Assembly: GCF_000430525.1 (NCBI RefSeq)
Contig: NZ_AUME01000012.1
Span: forward strand, 1 to 64,000
Direction: 5' to 3'
From: Prevotella corporis DSM 18810 = JCM 8529
GTDB taxonomy: Bacteria; Bacteroidota; Bacteroidia; Bacteroidales; Bacteroidaceae
Length of the DNA stretch: 64,000 nucleotides
This document shows, piece by piece, positions 7,903 to 16,689 of the stretch. How positions within the stretch are numbered: position 1 is the stretch's first letter; each line of letters opens with the position of its first letter. Made by a program: the position numbers and the translations under genes. The notes under the pieces were generated by a model. That model saw only the letters and a program-made list of their open reading frames with translations. It was not told the origin of the DNA and did not search any database.

Positions 7903-8969
7903 TTAGTACATATATGGCCTCACTTTTTCCCAGTAGCGATATGTGCCCTTGAATTCTAAGAACTCATAATCAGGATTATGATTCCCTTCAATCAGTTCAC
8001 ACTCCCCGTTCACTGAGATAGCCACGTCCCAACCAACAAAACGCACATGCGCAGCTTTTCCTGTGCCGAGTTACATACCTTTACAACCTTGTCCCAACAT
8101 GGTATCTGAAAGCCAAGCATGAAAGTATTTGTGCCAGGATGGAAGAGTACATTTGGGTTAACCTTTGAAAGTGCCGATGAAATAATGCGACCTGTCGCCA
8201 AGTCCACTTCGTAGACACAGCCTCCCTGCGCATAGTTGTCTATGTCTGTATGCCCAACCCCAGCCCTGAACAAAGCCTTCACGATATGCGACTTGTTATT
8301 TTTTCTATCCAAAAGAGTTTCCACTCGCAACGTATTCACACTCGTGCTACCGAGACAAAGTGACGGGTCTTGAGTAATACATTCCTCTATCATATATTTA
8401 CCCGTATTGAGTTTGCGGTAAAGAGGCGATATTCCTGCATCACTAATTTTGTCGAAATAGATCTTATGCACGCCCTCACCCTCACATGTATTATAAGGTT
8501 TTACGATAAGTACTTTTTTATCTTTCAATAATTTCTCAAAATCTGTCAATGACATTTCTGGCGAATAGAGCCAACTACGATGCACATATTCCGAAAAGAA
8601 ACGATTAAACTCATGTTTGTTCTCTAGCACATGTATATCCTTTTTATAATTAAAATAATTTTGCGCTTTAAGATAACGTCGATAGGTCATGATTCGCTTT
8701 CTCTCAAACTCTCTACGCTTGTAAAAATTGCCTAGGACGTAATGCCTTATCAAGCATCCATGCCTTAATAGACACCAAGTGTAATCAACAAGAAGAAAGG
8801 GCATCGGGATGCGCTCTTCCCGGTGCAATTGCCAGAGCATTTTCCAGCACTTCTTGAAATAATCTGTGTAAAATGAAACTTTCATTTTTTTGAATTTGAA
8901 CTGTACTTTCTTGTTCGATGATATTAACATATATAATGGTATGAACGATAGCATTTCGCTATTCATCAT
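7903..8969 (-). pseudogene. second sugar-transfer ATP-grasp gene, frameshifted near its 3' end
   Basis: The frame from 8969 encodes an ATP-grasp protein of the same subgroup as the gene at 6328-7416. It has VLIVKPYNTCEGEGVHKIY (about 153-171), YMIEECITQ, and TSVNTLRVETLL. After a codon run reading SAQEK the frame ends in a short unrelated tail with a stop at 8010. In the neighbouring frame the expected C-terminus continues without a break for about 50 residues. It includes RFVGWDVAISVNGE and LIEGNHNPDYEF, exactly the metal-binding end of the family, and stops at 7903. One missing base in the A run (T run on plus, 8056-8059) would restore a full protein of about 355 residues. Without this segment the enzyme should be inactive. 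It starts 3 bp after the upstream ligase gene. Confidence 0.82.
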
Positions 8970-8972
8970 TAG

Positions 8973-9965
8973 CTAAATCTTTTCTTTCACCAAGTCTTTT
9001 TTGTCCACTATTACAACCCCGTCATACATCAGCATCAACACGTCTTCATTGTATTGTCTTATCATACTTTTGTTTTGAATGCCATTGATATTATTCATAA
9101 TTAGTTTGAAGAAGTCCACCCCAGCGCCATAGGCATGTAGATAAGCTCCGCCAAAGCGAGGGTTAACCTCCGAGAGATAATACTCGCCATCCTTGTACCA
9201 AAAGTCCATGTCAACAGGACCATTAAACTCCAACACCTTGCAAATCTCCCGAACAAAGTCGAACAACCGCTCATCCTTAAAAGATATCGTCTTGCTTGCC
9301 CCTCCAATCTTCGTCTCAAGTTTATGTTTGGAAAAAACGGCCACGGGCTCATGAGAAATCGTGTCGATATATACATCCGCGTCACAGTCGTCGCAATCCA
9401 TAAATTCTTGAATGATATAGGTGTACGCTCCCTCGTCAAAATATTCCCGAAGCTCCTCCAATGACTGCACCTTGTGGATTCCCACGCTGCCACTACCCGA
9501 TATGGGTTTGATGAATACAGGGAAACTAATGTCTCCTTTCTTCAGTCCTTCTTCAAAAGAGGTTACGCTATCATAGGATAGAACCGTGCGTATACCTTTA
9601 CCGGTAAGATATTTATAAAATTCAAATTTGTCAAAACAACGTGCTGCTGTTTTGCGCTCAGGACAAAGTGGCAAGATGCCATGTTGCAAAAACAGATCTC
9701 GGTTTTTGGACAGCAATTCTATCTCTGGATCTATCAATGTTGTAATGGCCTGAACACTATTTTCCTTGCATATCTGCAAGATTGTATCTATATAATGTTC
9801 ATCTGTGATACGGGGTACCACATAATGTTTGTCAGCCACGTACAACGCGGGTGCTATGGGTGAGTTGTCCGCACAAATAATCCTGCAATCGTCGCCCAAT
9901 GATTGTTTCAAGAATTTGAGCAATTGAACCCTGCGGCCGCAACTGCAAAAAAGAATCGTATTCAT
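8973..9965 (-). CDS. CarB-like ATP-grasp carboxylate-amine ligase
   Basis: A 330-residue ATP-grasp enzyme like the large-subunit fold of carbamoyl-phosphate synthase. It has an N-terminal Rossmann-like domain (ILFCSCGRRVQLLKFL), then FPVFIKPISGSGSVGIHKV (about 149-167) with the nucleotide lysines, YIIQEFMDCDDCDADVYID, GPVDMDFWYKDGEYYLSE, and EVNPRFGGAYLHAYGAG for metal binding. Such ligases couple ATP hydrolysis to amide or ester bond formation between a carboxylate and an amine, in the cytoplasm. It stands between a LysA-like decarboxylase (gap 5 bp) and the ATP-grasp pseudogene, which suggests it activates an amino acid or related acid for attachment to the glycan. Substrate is not known. 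The catalytic segments are intact. Confidence 0.83.
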   Translation of the reverse strand: MNTILFCSCGRRVQLLKFLKQSLGDDCRIICADNSPIAPALYVADKHYVVPRITDEHYIDTILQICKENSVQAITTLIDPEIELLSKNRDLFLQHGILPLCPERKTAARCFDKFEFYKYLTGKGIRTVLSYDSVTSFEEGLKKGDISFPVFIKPISGSGSVGIHKVQSLEELREYFDEGAYTYIIQEFMDCDDCDADVYIDTISHEPVAVFSKHKLETKIGGASKTISFKDERLFDFVREICKVLEFNGPVDMDFWYKDGEYYLSEVNPRFGGAYLHAYGAGVDFFKLIMNNINGIQNKSMIRQYNEDVLMLMYDGVVIVDKKDLVKEKI

Positions 9966-9970
9966 GTTTC

Positions 9971-11173
9971 TTAAGAAATTGATTTTCTAATAAATTCGTC
10001 TACTCCCCACTCTTTCCTGATGATAGTATAATCTCCATCGTTTCCTTTTAGATAGACCGTGGGCAGATAATGTATGAAGAGCGGCGTCAAAGCCATGGTG
10101 TACGCTCCCACTCTGTCAAAAATAATGCGGTCGCCCACGCTCAACGTGCCTTCTCCCTTAGGCAAAGTGAAAAGCCGGTCATATTCCAGGCACGTCAAAC
10201 CGCCAACCACTTGCGGCTGACGGCAAAGCTGCGGAGTGTCTGCATGAACAAACCGCTTGAAATAATCTTCCTTGTGAAAAAACGGGTCCACGTCGTTTCG
10301 CGTACCATCTGTCGTTACGAATCGTTTGCCATCATGCTGCTTCACGTCAATGACGCTGCATACATAGCTGAAAGCCGATGAAAGCAATGCGTTGCCAGGT
10401 TCAACTACAAGGCGGACATTCGCGTATGGCGAGCCATCGAGAGCTGTGCGAAAACATCGCACATAATCATCAAACGTGGGTTTACTGGGCATCGGACCGA
10501 AGAAGCCTCCGCCAACGTCCCAATATTCAAGTTGCATGCGAAGGCCGGTCAGTATAGGCAACACGTACGCTATCACCCGTTGATAAAACCGCACACTACG
10601 TGTCTTGGGTTCTTTGTGCGTGTGTATGCCCACCAACCGCACATGCCGCTTCGCTCTTATCAGCTCCACGGCTTTTTGAAAATCACCCGACTCATAGGAA
10701 AAACCAAAGCGACTGTCGTCATTCTCACCAAAAGCATCCTCCTTAGAAATGGCCGTGGTGTTGATGTTCAACCTGATGCCTATCTCATATTTCTGATTCT
10801 TAGGAAAGTCGTCCAACCATTCTATCTCCCGCCACGTCTCAATGTTTACAATAGCACCATACTGTATAGCATCAAGGAATGTTTGTTTTGATTTTAAAGG
10901 CCCATTATAAATAATATGTCTTTTGTCAAAACCTATCTCCAAAGCCAATTCATACTCCTGAAAAGACACTACCTCGGCAAAACAGCCACTGTCTTTAGCC
11001 ACCTTTAAACAATATGACAATGCGTTCGTTTTGACGGAATATCCTATTATACTATCATCAAACCGAGTGTCTAAAGCCTTTTGGAAGTCATTAATACATT
11101 TTGTCAACTCGTCTTTATCCAGGACAAAACATGGAGTTTTGAGATGCTGAACATCATTTTTAGTTATTACCAT
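9971..11173 (-). CDS. PLP-dependent decarboxylase of the LysA / Orn-DAP family
   Basis: A 400-residue fold-type III decarboxylase. Landmarks are TPCFVLDKDEL at the N-terminus, the PLP lysine near residue 48 in GYSVKTN, an HTHKEP loop, EYWDVGGGFFG for phosphate binding, VEPGNALLSS, and a C-terminal half with DRVGAYTMAL near the dimer-interface active site. Relatives decarboxylate diaminopimelate, ornithine, lysine or arginine, or act on non-canonical substrates in secondary metabolism. It is more diverged than housekeeping LysA. Together with the ligases next to it, it may supply an amine to the polysaccharide. Its start overlaps the end of the sugar transferase gene by 14 bp, so the two are translationally linked. 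Confidence 0.82.
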   Translation of the reverse strand: MVITKNDVQHLKTPCFVLDKDELTKCINDFQKALDTRFDDSIIGYSVKTNALSYCLKVAKDSGCFAEVVSFQEYELALEIGFDKRHIIYNGPLKSKQTFLDAIQYGAIVNIETWREIEWLDDFPKNQKYEIGIRLNINTTAISKEDAFGENDDSRFGFSYESGDFQKAVELIRAKRHVRLVGIHTHKEPKTRSVRFYQRVIAYVLPILTGLRMQLEYWDVGGGFFGPMPSKPTFDDYVRCFRTALDGSPYANVRLVVEPGNALLSSAFSYVCSVIDVKQHDGKRFVTTDGTRNDVDPFFHKEDYFKRFVHADTPQLCRQPQVVGGLTCLEYDRLFTLPKGEGTLSVGDRIIFDRVGAYTMALTPLFIHYLPTVYLKGNDGDYTIIRKEWGVDEFIRKSIS

Positions 11174-11777
11174 TAAACTCCTCCATTGTAGCTTTTACAT
11201 TAGTATTATTGGTTGTTATCCCCTGTCTCGTCAGTACCGACTTGATTGAAATTAGAATTACTCGTATATCTGTCCATATAGACAGATGATCGACATACCA
11301 AACATCATATTTGAATCTTTCCGTCCATGACAAGTTATTACGTCCGTGACATTGCGCCCACCCCGTAATTCCGGGTCTGACCTCATGTCTGCGCATTTGT
11401 TCTTCAGAATAAAGTGGAAGATATTTCACCAACAATGGGCGAGGTCCTATAAATGACATATCTCCCTTTAAAACATTAAACAACTGTGGCAACTCGTCCA
11501 ATGACGTGTTGCGCACAAATCGTCCCACTTTAGTTATGCGAAGTGTATCTAATAATAATTTTCCATCAGGGCCTCGCTTATCATTCATCGTTTTAAATTT
11601 GATGACCTTAAATATTTTGCCATATCTACCCGGGCGCTCTTGCAAAAAGATAGCACCCGCTCCCTCATTAGCAATGAGTAGCAAAAGATATACTAACAAG
11701 AGTATCGGACAGAGACAAATGATGGCTAATAAAGCGAGAATAAAATCAAATGTCCTTTTAAAAAAGTTCCTGTACAT
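11160..11777 (-). CDS. PglC-type initiating sugar (phosphoglycosyl) transferase
   Basis: A small monotopic phosphoglycosyl transferase, which moves a phospho-sugar from a UDP sugar onto undecaprenyl phosphate and starts repeat-unit synthesis at the inner membrane. From the ATG at 11777 the protein begins MYRNFFKRTFDF, then a re-entrant hydrophobic helix (about 12-36), QERPGRYGKIFKVIKFKTM (47-65), the Asp-Glu catalytic dyad at about 94-95 in SLDELPQLFNVLKG, MSFIGPRPL, and RPGITGWAQ. It is 205 residues, the family's minimal size. I prefer this start over an in-frame ATG at 11807 because its TAATG overlaps the upstream stop by one base and matches the usual N-terminus. It is the only initiating transferase seen in the locus. 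Confidence 0.92.
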   Translation of the reverse strand: MYRNFFKRTFDFILALLAIICLCPILLLVYLLLLIANEGAGAIFLQERPGRYGKIFKVIKFKTMNDKRGPDGKLLLDTLRITKVGRFVRNTSLDELPQLFNVLKGDMSFIGPRPLLVKYLPLYSEEQMRRHEVRPGITGWAQCHGRNNLSWTERFKYDVWYVDHLSIWTDIRVILISIKSVLTRQGITTNNTNVKATMEEFNGNN

Positions 11778-12793
11778 TATTCGTGATAATCGTCTTTCGT
11801 TCCCCACAATTTTGCAAAAGGCTCCGTTTCCATCTCGTGCTTGAAATCTCGAAGTTGGTCAATGTAAGAATATTTAGGCTTCCAGTTCAACTCGTTAAAA
11901 GTCTTGCTCGCATCAAACGCATTTTCAAGCGGATCTGGCTTTTCTGGTACATAAGTTATCTCTGATGGATGATCTTTTGGAGAAAAAACTTCTACGATTC
12001 CTCTAATTTGTTCCTCCAATGATACTTGCCAACCATTGCCTACATTGTAGATTCCACCCTCGATTTCAGATTTTACACAGTTTGAAACGAGTTCAACAAA
12101 ATCTTTGATATAAACCATCTCTTTCTCCTTAGAAGCATCTCCCCATATCTCTATAGGCAGACTGTGAGCTGCTCTGTCCATAAGCATCCTGTATGGCATC
12201 ATCCTACGTTTATAATTTGCATAGTGATAAGCATTGGGATGATATTGGTAGATGGTAAAGAATCGAAGAACAAAACGTGAAAAACCATACGTGCTATGAA
12301 AATATTCTATCAAGTCTACAGCAGCATTTTTTGCTATGACATACACTGCATGATCTCCTGTCTTTGGGAAGCCACGCTGTAAATCAGCTGCTAACTTACC
12401 ACCGTTCTTCATCATTTCAAAATGTTCTGCGAGATCGTAAGGTGTTTGTGGAAATATCATCTTCTTACAATTATGTTCCCTCATAAACATGAGAACATGA
12501 AGCGTACCGATTGTTATTGAATCCAATAAATCTCTCGGATCATACTCATAGCGAGATGGCAGGCTACCTGCAAAATGACATACAGCATGCACGTCTCCAA
12601 TCTCCTTAAGCACGTCAAAAGAAGCTTTTTCCTTGATATTAACAGAATAATAGCTCATTCCATGCTCAGCGAAAAAGCCATTATCGCTTTTCCTTCCTCC
12701 TACCGCAACGACATTATATCCATCGTCTTTTAATTTCATGCTTACGTATGCTCCCAAATTGCCTGTTGCACCAAAAACAACTACTGTCTTCAT
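11777..12793 (-). CDS. NAD-dependent sugar epimerase/dehydratase
   Basis: An extended short-chain dehydrogenase of 338 residues. The Rossmann motif GATGNLG is at residues 8-14, CHFAGSLPS corresponds to the second cofactor segment, and YVIAK (about 151-155) is the catalytic YxxxK pair. The C-terminal half has LPIEIWGDASKEKEMVYIKD and GGIYNVGNGWQVSLEEQI, typical of UDP-hexose epimerases and dehydratases. It probably converts a UDP sugar for the sugar transferase encoded immediately after it, which it overlaps by one base. It is the first gene of the second block of the locus, preceded by a MITE-like element and the terminator of the previous block. No clear TAnnTTTG promoter was found in front of it. 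Confidence 0.85.
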   Translation of the reverse strand: MKTVVVFGATGNLGAYVSMKLKDDGYNVVAVGGRKSDNGFFAEHGMSYYSVNIKEKASFDVLKEIGDVHAVCHFAGSLPSRYEYDPRDLLDSITIGTLHVLMFMREHNCKKMIFPQTPYDLAEHFEMMKNGGKLAADLQRGFPKTGDHAVYVIAKNAAVDLIEYFHSTYGFSRFVLRFFTIYQYHPNAYHYANYKRRMMPYRMLMDRAAHSLPIEIWGDASKEKEMVYIKDFVELVSNCVKSEIEGGIYNVGNGWQVSLEEQIRGIVEVFSPKDHPSEITYVPEKPDPLENAFDASKTFNELNWKPKYSYIDQLRDFKHEMETEPFAKLWGTKDDYHE

Positions 12794-12893
12794 TACTATT
12801 TTGATTTAAACGTTTCGATTGCTTACTAAATATTATACATTCTCTGTTGGAAAGAGCATGTTATAGGCAGATTTTTCCGTCACTAACATTTCA

Positions 12894-13093
12894 ATTAAGG
12901 GCGGTTCTATAAATTAGCTTTGACAGATTGTGAGGCTATTTTTGAGGTCAATTTGTTTGTGAGTGAAGGAGTATAGCGGGCTATACGACTGAACGAACAA
13001 GCAAATTGAACCAAAAAGGGTCCACAAGACGACAAGACGTAAAAAGACTGACATAAAAAAATTACGGTGGTAATTTATAGAACCGCCCTTAAT
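12894..13093. mobile_element. MITE-like element with 23-bp terminal inverted repeats
   Basis: The ends at 12894-12916 and 13071-13093 are perfect inverted copies over 23 bp (core GGGCGGTTCTATAAATT), and TTAA at each edge could be the target duplication. The inside encodes nothing and is itself symmetrical: a GTATAGCGGGCTATAC hairpin at 12971-12986 is flanked by imperfect inverted arms. These are the marks of a non-autonomous element mobilised by a transposase elsewhere. It lies between the two transcription blocks of the locus. The other DNA in the 12794-13293 gap shows nothing I can support. Confidence 0.85.
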
Positions 13094-13293
13094 AGTTCAT
13101 GCCAAAATACCACAGCGGTATCTCGATGCCATGTCCAGTCTCGATATCGTCTTTTACGATAAATGCTTCTCTGTGCTATATCAAAGCATCTCATCCATGT
13201 ATTGATATAGTATGGTGTCTATCATCGTTTGATGTCTTGATTGCCCACAAAGTTAGCAAAAATCCCTCACACAGTGACCATTTGTGCAAAAAC

Positions 13294-13345
13294 AATCCCT
13301 GTATGAGGGATGGTTTTGTACAACTTCGTCCCTCATACAGGGATT
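13294..13345 (-). terminator. strong terminator after the GT4 gene
   Basis: A perfect 17-bp inverted repeat (13294-13310 with 13329-13345) surrounds an 18-nt loop, and on the minus strand it is followed by GTTTTTG. It begins 9 bp after the stop of the glycosyltransferase at 13354-14628 and should end the long upstream transcript. Confidence 0.85.
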
Positions 13346-13353
13346 TTTCTTAA

Positions 13354-14628
13354 TCACAGCTCAGCATACCTTTGCCTCATCGCCTCCCACACATCACGCT
13401 GCTCATAGCGTTCTTGGATTAACCTCCTGCTGTTGGCAGCCATCATGTTGGTGTTGTCGGCGTTCTTGATCAAATCGCACATCGAATGGTAGAGCGCTTT
13501 GGGCATGGGCGAGGAGAAACCGTCTGCTTGAGGGTCGTCCGATGCAAACTGTATGAGATGGCCGTGACTATCAACCGGCGCTGGGATGATGACCCCATTC
13601 TCACCATCGATAATGATCTCGTTGCAACCATTGATGTTGGTGACGATGCAAGGCAACTCCATCGCCCCCGCCTCCATGGGCACATTGGGAAAACCCTCTC
13701 TGTAACTCGGAAACACCAACGCGTCGGCCGCAATCAGGTAGGGGCGTACGTCTTTTTGGAGTCCTGCATAGAACACGGCAGCGGAGTCACTCAAAAAACG
13801 TTGTGCCTCCGGAGTGATATTGCCACCGCTCTGCACCTCCTTTTCTCCCACAATCAGGAGTTTGGGTTGCTGCGACAGGTCAGCGGAATGCCCCACCAAT
13901 CGACTCATCACCTCCGCCAACTCATTAATGCCCTTGTCTCTCACCATACGAGCTATAAGGATAAAAACGAAATCATTGTCTGTATATCCCAACTTTTGGC
14001 GCATATACCGGCGCCCGTCAAAGGGCGTGGCATCCGCCATCAACCGCGTTTCCTTGTTCTCCGCTCGCAGCAACTCGCTCGTGGCCTCGCGTGACAGATA
14101 TGAGGTGTCCTTCCCATTGATGTTGCCATGATGTACCACTTGCAGTTGCTTCCCTGTGATTCTGTCCTCCCTCAACGCTCGTTTCACACCCTCGCCTTCG
14201 GGTATGACATGGTTGGCGCAGCAGCATGTCACGCGTTCCATCGTCTTCAATATAGTGCGCAGCATGCCGGTCGTGGCTTGATAGCGCAGACCCGTCACAG
14301 TGTATATACGATTCGGCACGCGCGCGGCCCATGCAGCCACCATAGCCAACAACGACCCTTTGGGCGTGTTGGCATGTACGCACCACGGCTTTTCTCGCCT
14401 AAAAAGTCGCCACAAAAACCACAAGGCCTTAATATCCTTGCCTATGCTGATAGGTCGTTCCAGAGGAGCATCAATAACACGTATGCCCTCGCGCGCGGCC
14501 ACCTCGTCAAGCACGCCGGTGTCCTTGGCTACTCCCACCACCTCATAATATTGATTGAGATATTTGAGTTGCCCCCTTAGCAGCGAGTTCAAGCTGATGT
14601 CGGCCGTTGTTACACGAATTAGTTTCAT
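13354..14628 (-). CDS. glycosyltransferase family 4
   Basis: A GT-B fold retaining glycosyltransferase of 424 residues. The N-terminal acceptor domain has VHANTPKGSLLAMVAAWAA and YTVTGLRY; the C-terminal donor domain has FILIARMVRDKGINELAEV and the nucleotide-sugar motif FPSYREGFPNVPMEAGAMEL followed by NGCNEII. Such enzymes add a sugar from a nucleotide donor to the lipid-linked repeat unit on the cytoplasmic face. An insert of about 30 residues (near 175-205) separates the two domains and looks extra compared with the usual 370-390 residues. The gene is visibly richer in G and C than its neighbours, which suggests a separate origin. It is the last gene before a strong terminator. Donor and acceptor are unknown. 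Confidence 0.88.
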   Translation of the reverse strand: MKLIRVTTADISLNSLLRGQLKYLNQYYEVVGVAKDTGVLDEVAAREGIRVIDAPLERPISIGKDIKALWFLWRLFRREKPWCVHANTPKGSLLAMVAAWAARVPNRIYTVTGLRYQATTGMLRTILKTMERVTCCCANHVIPEGEGVKRALREDRITGKQLQVVHHGNINGKDTSYLSREATSELLRAENKETRLMADATPFDGRRYMRQKLGYTDNDFVFILIARMVRDKGINELAEVMSRLVGHSADLSQQPKLLIVGEKEVQSGGNITPEAQRFLSDSAAVFYAGLQKDVRPYLIAADALVFPSYREGFPNVPMEAGAMELPCIVTNINGCNEIIIDGENGVIIPAPVDSHGHLIQFASDDPQADGFSSPMPKALYHSMCDLIKNADNTNMMAANSRRLIQERYEQRDVWEAMRQRYAEL

Positions 14629-14647
14629 ATTATATATCGTTCTACTA

Positions 14648-15619
14648 TCAAAATTCTATACGTTCAAAATGAACATCACCTATCCGTGCCGCATATTCGG
14701 GAAAGGCACTCTTCCACATGCCCTCATGCCACAAACTGTAAACCTTCTGTGCCTGTGCCATGAGATAGTAGTCCGTAAACATTTTGATATTCTCACCATC
14801 ATTTGTCTGACCCGCTGTATCGATGTGCTTCGCCGTACCGGGTACGATATAAACATCCGGAATTTCCTTTTGAACGTAATGAATAAAGTGCATACTATCA
14901 GATGCTATCATCACTCTGAAATGTCGTCCATACGTCGATTCTTCCCTCATTATAATTTTCCTGATAGCACTAATTGCATTCTCTTTTAAACTTTCCTGGG
15001 CCTTCAAAGGCAACTCAGGATTTACATCTGTTTCCGTCTTGTCTCCAAGAAGATTCATAAACCGCGTATGAATTGCTATATAATCATTTCCTATTTCTGA
15101 CTGATACAAATCCAAATACTGTTGTAAATATGATGTTGGTTTAAACAACTCACGATATAATTTGCCCCATTCGAAATTACAGTTATAGTTTTTGTTCACC
15201 TCTTTCAGAGAGTCGTAGCCATAATAGAAATGCGTCTCCTGTTTCCTATTTTTGAAAAGACGTACAGGACTTTTGTATTCTCCATAAGCAATAACCGTCT
15301 GATGTGTAAATAAGTTAAAGTTCATTGACTTTTCATCTATAGTCCAATCCACGTCTACAGGTTCAAGATATTTACGTAAATCAAACGGATATGTCCAATT
15401 TATCTTGAAATCTTTTTTCTGTGCTTTAGCAACAGCATAGACGGTTATAGCCCCTTTCAGACGATCAAACATCCCCCCATGATGAATTCGCCCATCCACC
15501 ATGAATATATAGTTACCCGATTTTCTTGTCCGACCCCATAATCCAGAGCGACTGCGGAATTTCAGTTTAGGTTCTCGCCAACAAACATCCAATAGTTTAA
15601 TTAAGATACCCCTAATCAT
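14648..15619 (-). CDS. putative glycosyltransferase, fucosyltransferase-like
   Basis: A 323-residue protein with features of the O-FucT / alpha-fucosyltransferase GT-B superfamily. It has an N-terminal FMVDGRIHHGGMFDRLKG segment that fits the GG-x-x-D/N-R-L acceptor loop, IAIHTRF, the site where such enzymes place a donor-binding arginine, FRVMIASDSMHFI for the nucleotide strand, and a C-terminal MFTDYYLMAQAQKVYS helix like the one that follows the SSFS motif in relatives. The locus makes GDP-fucose (gmd and the fucose synthase gene), so a fucosyltransferase is expected, but similarity is distant and the role is inferred. It overlaps the next GT4 gene upstream by 4 bp (ATGA type). Confidence 0.6.
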   Translation of the reverse strand: MIRGILIKLLDVCWREPKLKFRSRSGLWGRTRKSGNYIFMVDGRIHHGGMFDRLKGAITVYAVAKAQKKDFKINWTYPFDLRKYLEPVDVDWTIDEKSMNFNLFTHQTVIAYGEYKSPVRLFKNRKQETHFYYGYDSLKEVNKNYNCNFEWGKLYRELFKPTSYLQQYLDLYQSEIGNDYIAIHTRFMNLLGDKTETDVNPELPLKAQESLKENAISAIRKIIMREESTYGRHFRVMIASDSMHFIHYVQKEIPDVYIVPGTAKHIDTAGQTNDGENIKMFTDYYLMAQAQKVYSLWHEGMWKSAFPEYAARIGDVHFERIEF

Positions 15620-16689
15620 TTTTGTTCGTATACATTTTTGTAACCTTCTATCATCTTGCTAATATCATAATTGAAGGCGCGTTTTCTACATTGCATTGCC
15701 GTCTGCTCATAAAAGGAAGCATCTTTGCTCAGGTGCATTATTAAAGACGCCAGCTCACCGACATCCCCGGGGTGGAACAAAAGTCCGGCATCTTTTACGA
15801 CCTCTCTCAGTCCATCAACATCTGAAGCTATTACCGGTTTCCCAGCTGCCATTCCTTCAACGGCAGCCAATCCAAATCCTTCCCAATGAGAAGAAAGCAC
15901 CACAATATTCGAGGCTTTCAACATTTGAGGGATATCGGCTCTATTTCCCCAAAATATTATATCTTTCTTCTGTAAAGTCCGATTTGCATAGTCCTGCATT
16001 TTGTCTCTTAAGTCACCATCACCAATCAACCATAATTGGAACTTATCCCGAGGCAAGCGATTCATGGCATCTATTAGCGTTTTATGGTCCTTCTGTGCTC
16101 TGAAAGCTCCCACCATAGTGATGACTATTTTATCTGCAGGACATATGTCGTATGCCACCTGGGCTTTTTGGAAAGAAGCGACGTCTATACCATTGCTAAT
16201 CGTAATCAATCTAAATGAGGATTTGTTATTATTCAGATAAATTCTAAGACGCTCCTCTGTTTTTGGACTTATACATATAATTTTCTCATATCTTTCGTAC
16301 ATCCATCTATCTATCACTCTCAACAACGGATTCTTTCGTTTTCTGTTATCCGTATTGTGTTCCGTTGTGACCAATCGTTTTCTCAAACCAATATTAGCAA
16401 TAGCAGCAAACAATTGAGGAGATGAATTGTGTGTGTGGATTACATCATATCCTTTCATAATACGTCTAAGCTTTAGAATATATCCTGGATTATAAAAACA
16501 TCGTTTTCTTGATAACGAATAGATTACACATCCAGATGATCCAAGCTCTCTATAAAGGGCTGTTTCTTCTCCATCTAAAAGACAAACATCTACTTCATAA
16601 CCTTGATTGCGCAACATCTGTGTTATTTGCACAACAAGATGTTCTGCACCCCCGATCATTAGTGATGTTATGATTTGGAGTACTCTCAT
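15616..16689 (-). CDS. glycosyltransferase family 4
   Basis: A compact 357-residue GT-B enzyme. It has the N-terminal glycine-rich loop in IITSLMIGGAEHLVVQI, YDVIHTHNSSPQLFAAIA, LVTTEHNT, and the C-terminal donor site IVVLSSHWEGFGLAAVEGMA with the conserved E-x7-E spacing, followed by GKPVIASDVDGLREVV. It should transfer a hexose or deoxyhexose to the growing lipid-linked oligosaccharide. It overlaps both neighbours by 4 bp, which indicates tight operon packing and coupled translation. The donor sugar cannot be deduced. Confidence 0.9.
   Translation of the reverse strand: MRVLQIITSLMIGGAEHLVVQITQMLRNQGYEVDVCLLDGEETALYRELGSSGCVIYSLSRKRCFYNPGYILKLRRIMKGYDVIHTHNSSPQLFAAIANIGLRKRLVTTEHNTDNRKRKNPLLRVIDRWMYERYEKIICISPKTEERLRIYLNNNKSSFRLITISNGIDVASFQKAQVAYDICPADKIVITMVGAFRAQKDHKTLIDAMNRLPRDKFQLWLIGDGDLRDKMQDYANRTLQKKDIIFWGNRADIPQMLKASNIVVLSSHWEGFGLAAVEGMAAGKPVIASDVDGLREVVKDAGLLFHPGDVGELASLIMHLSKDASFYEQTAMQCRKRAFNYDISKMIEGYKNVYEQK

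Noticed and set aside
13486-14094. Plus-strand open frame of 202 codons
   Set aside because: It is antisense to the GT4 gene at 13354-14628, whose GC-rich codons open the opposite strand. No start context or family features.
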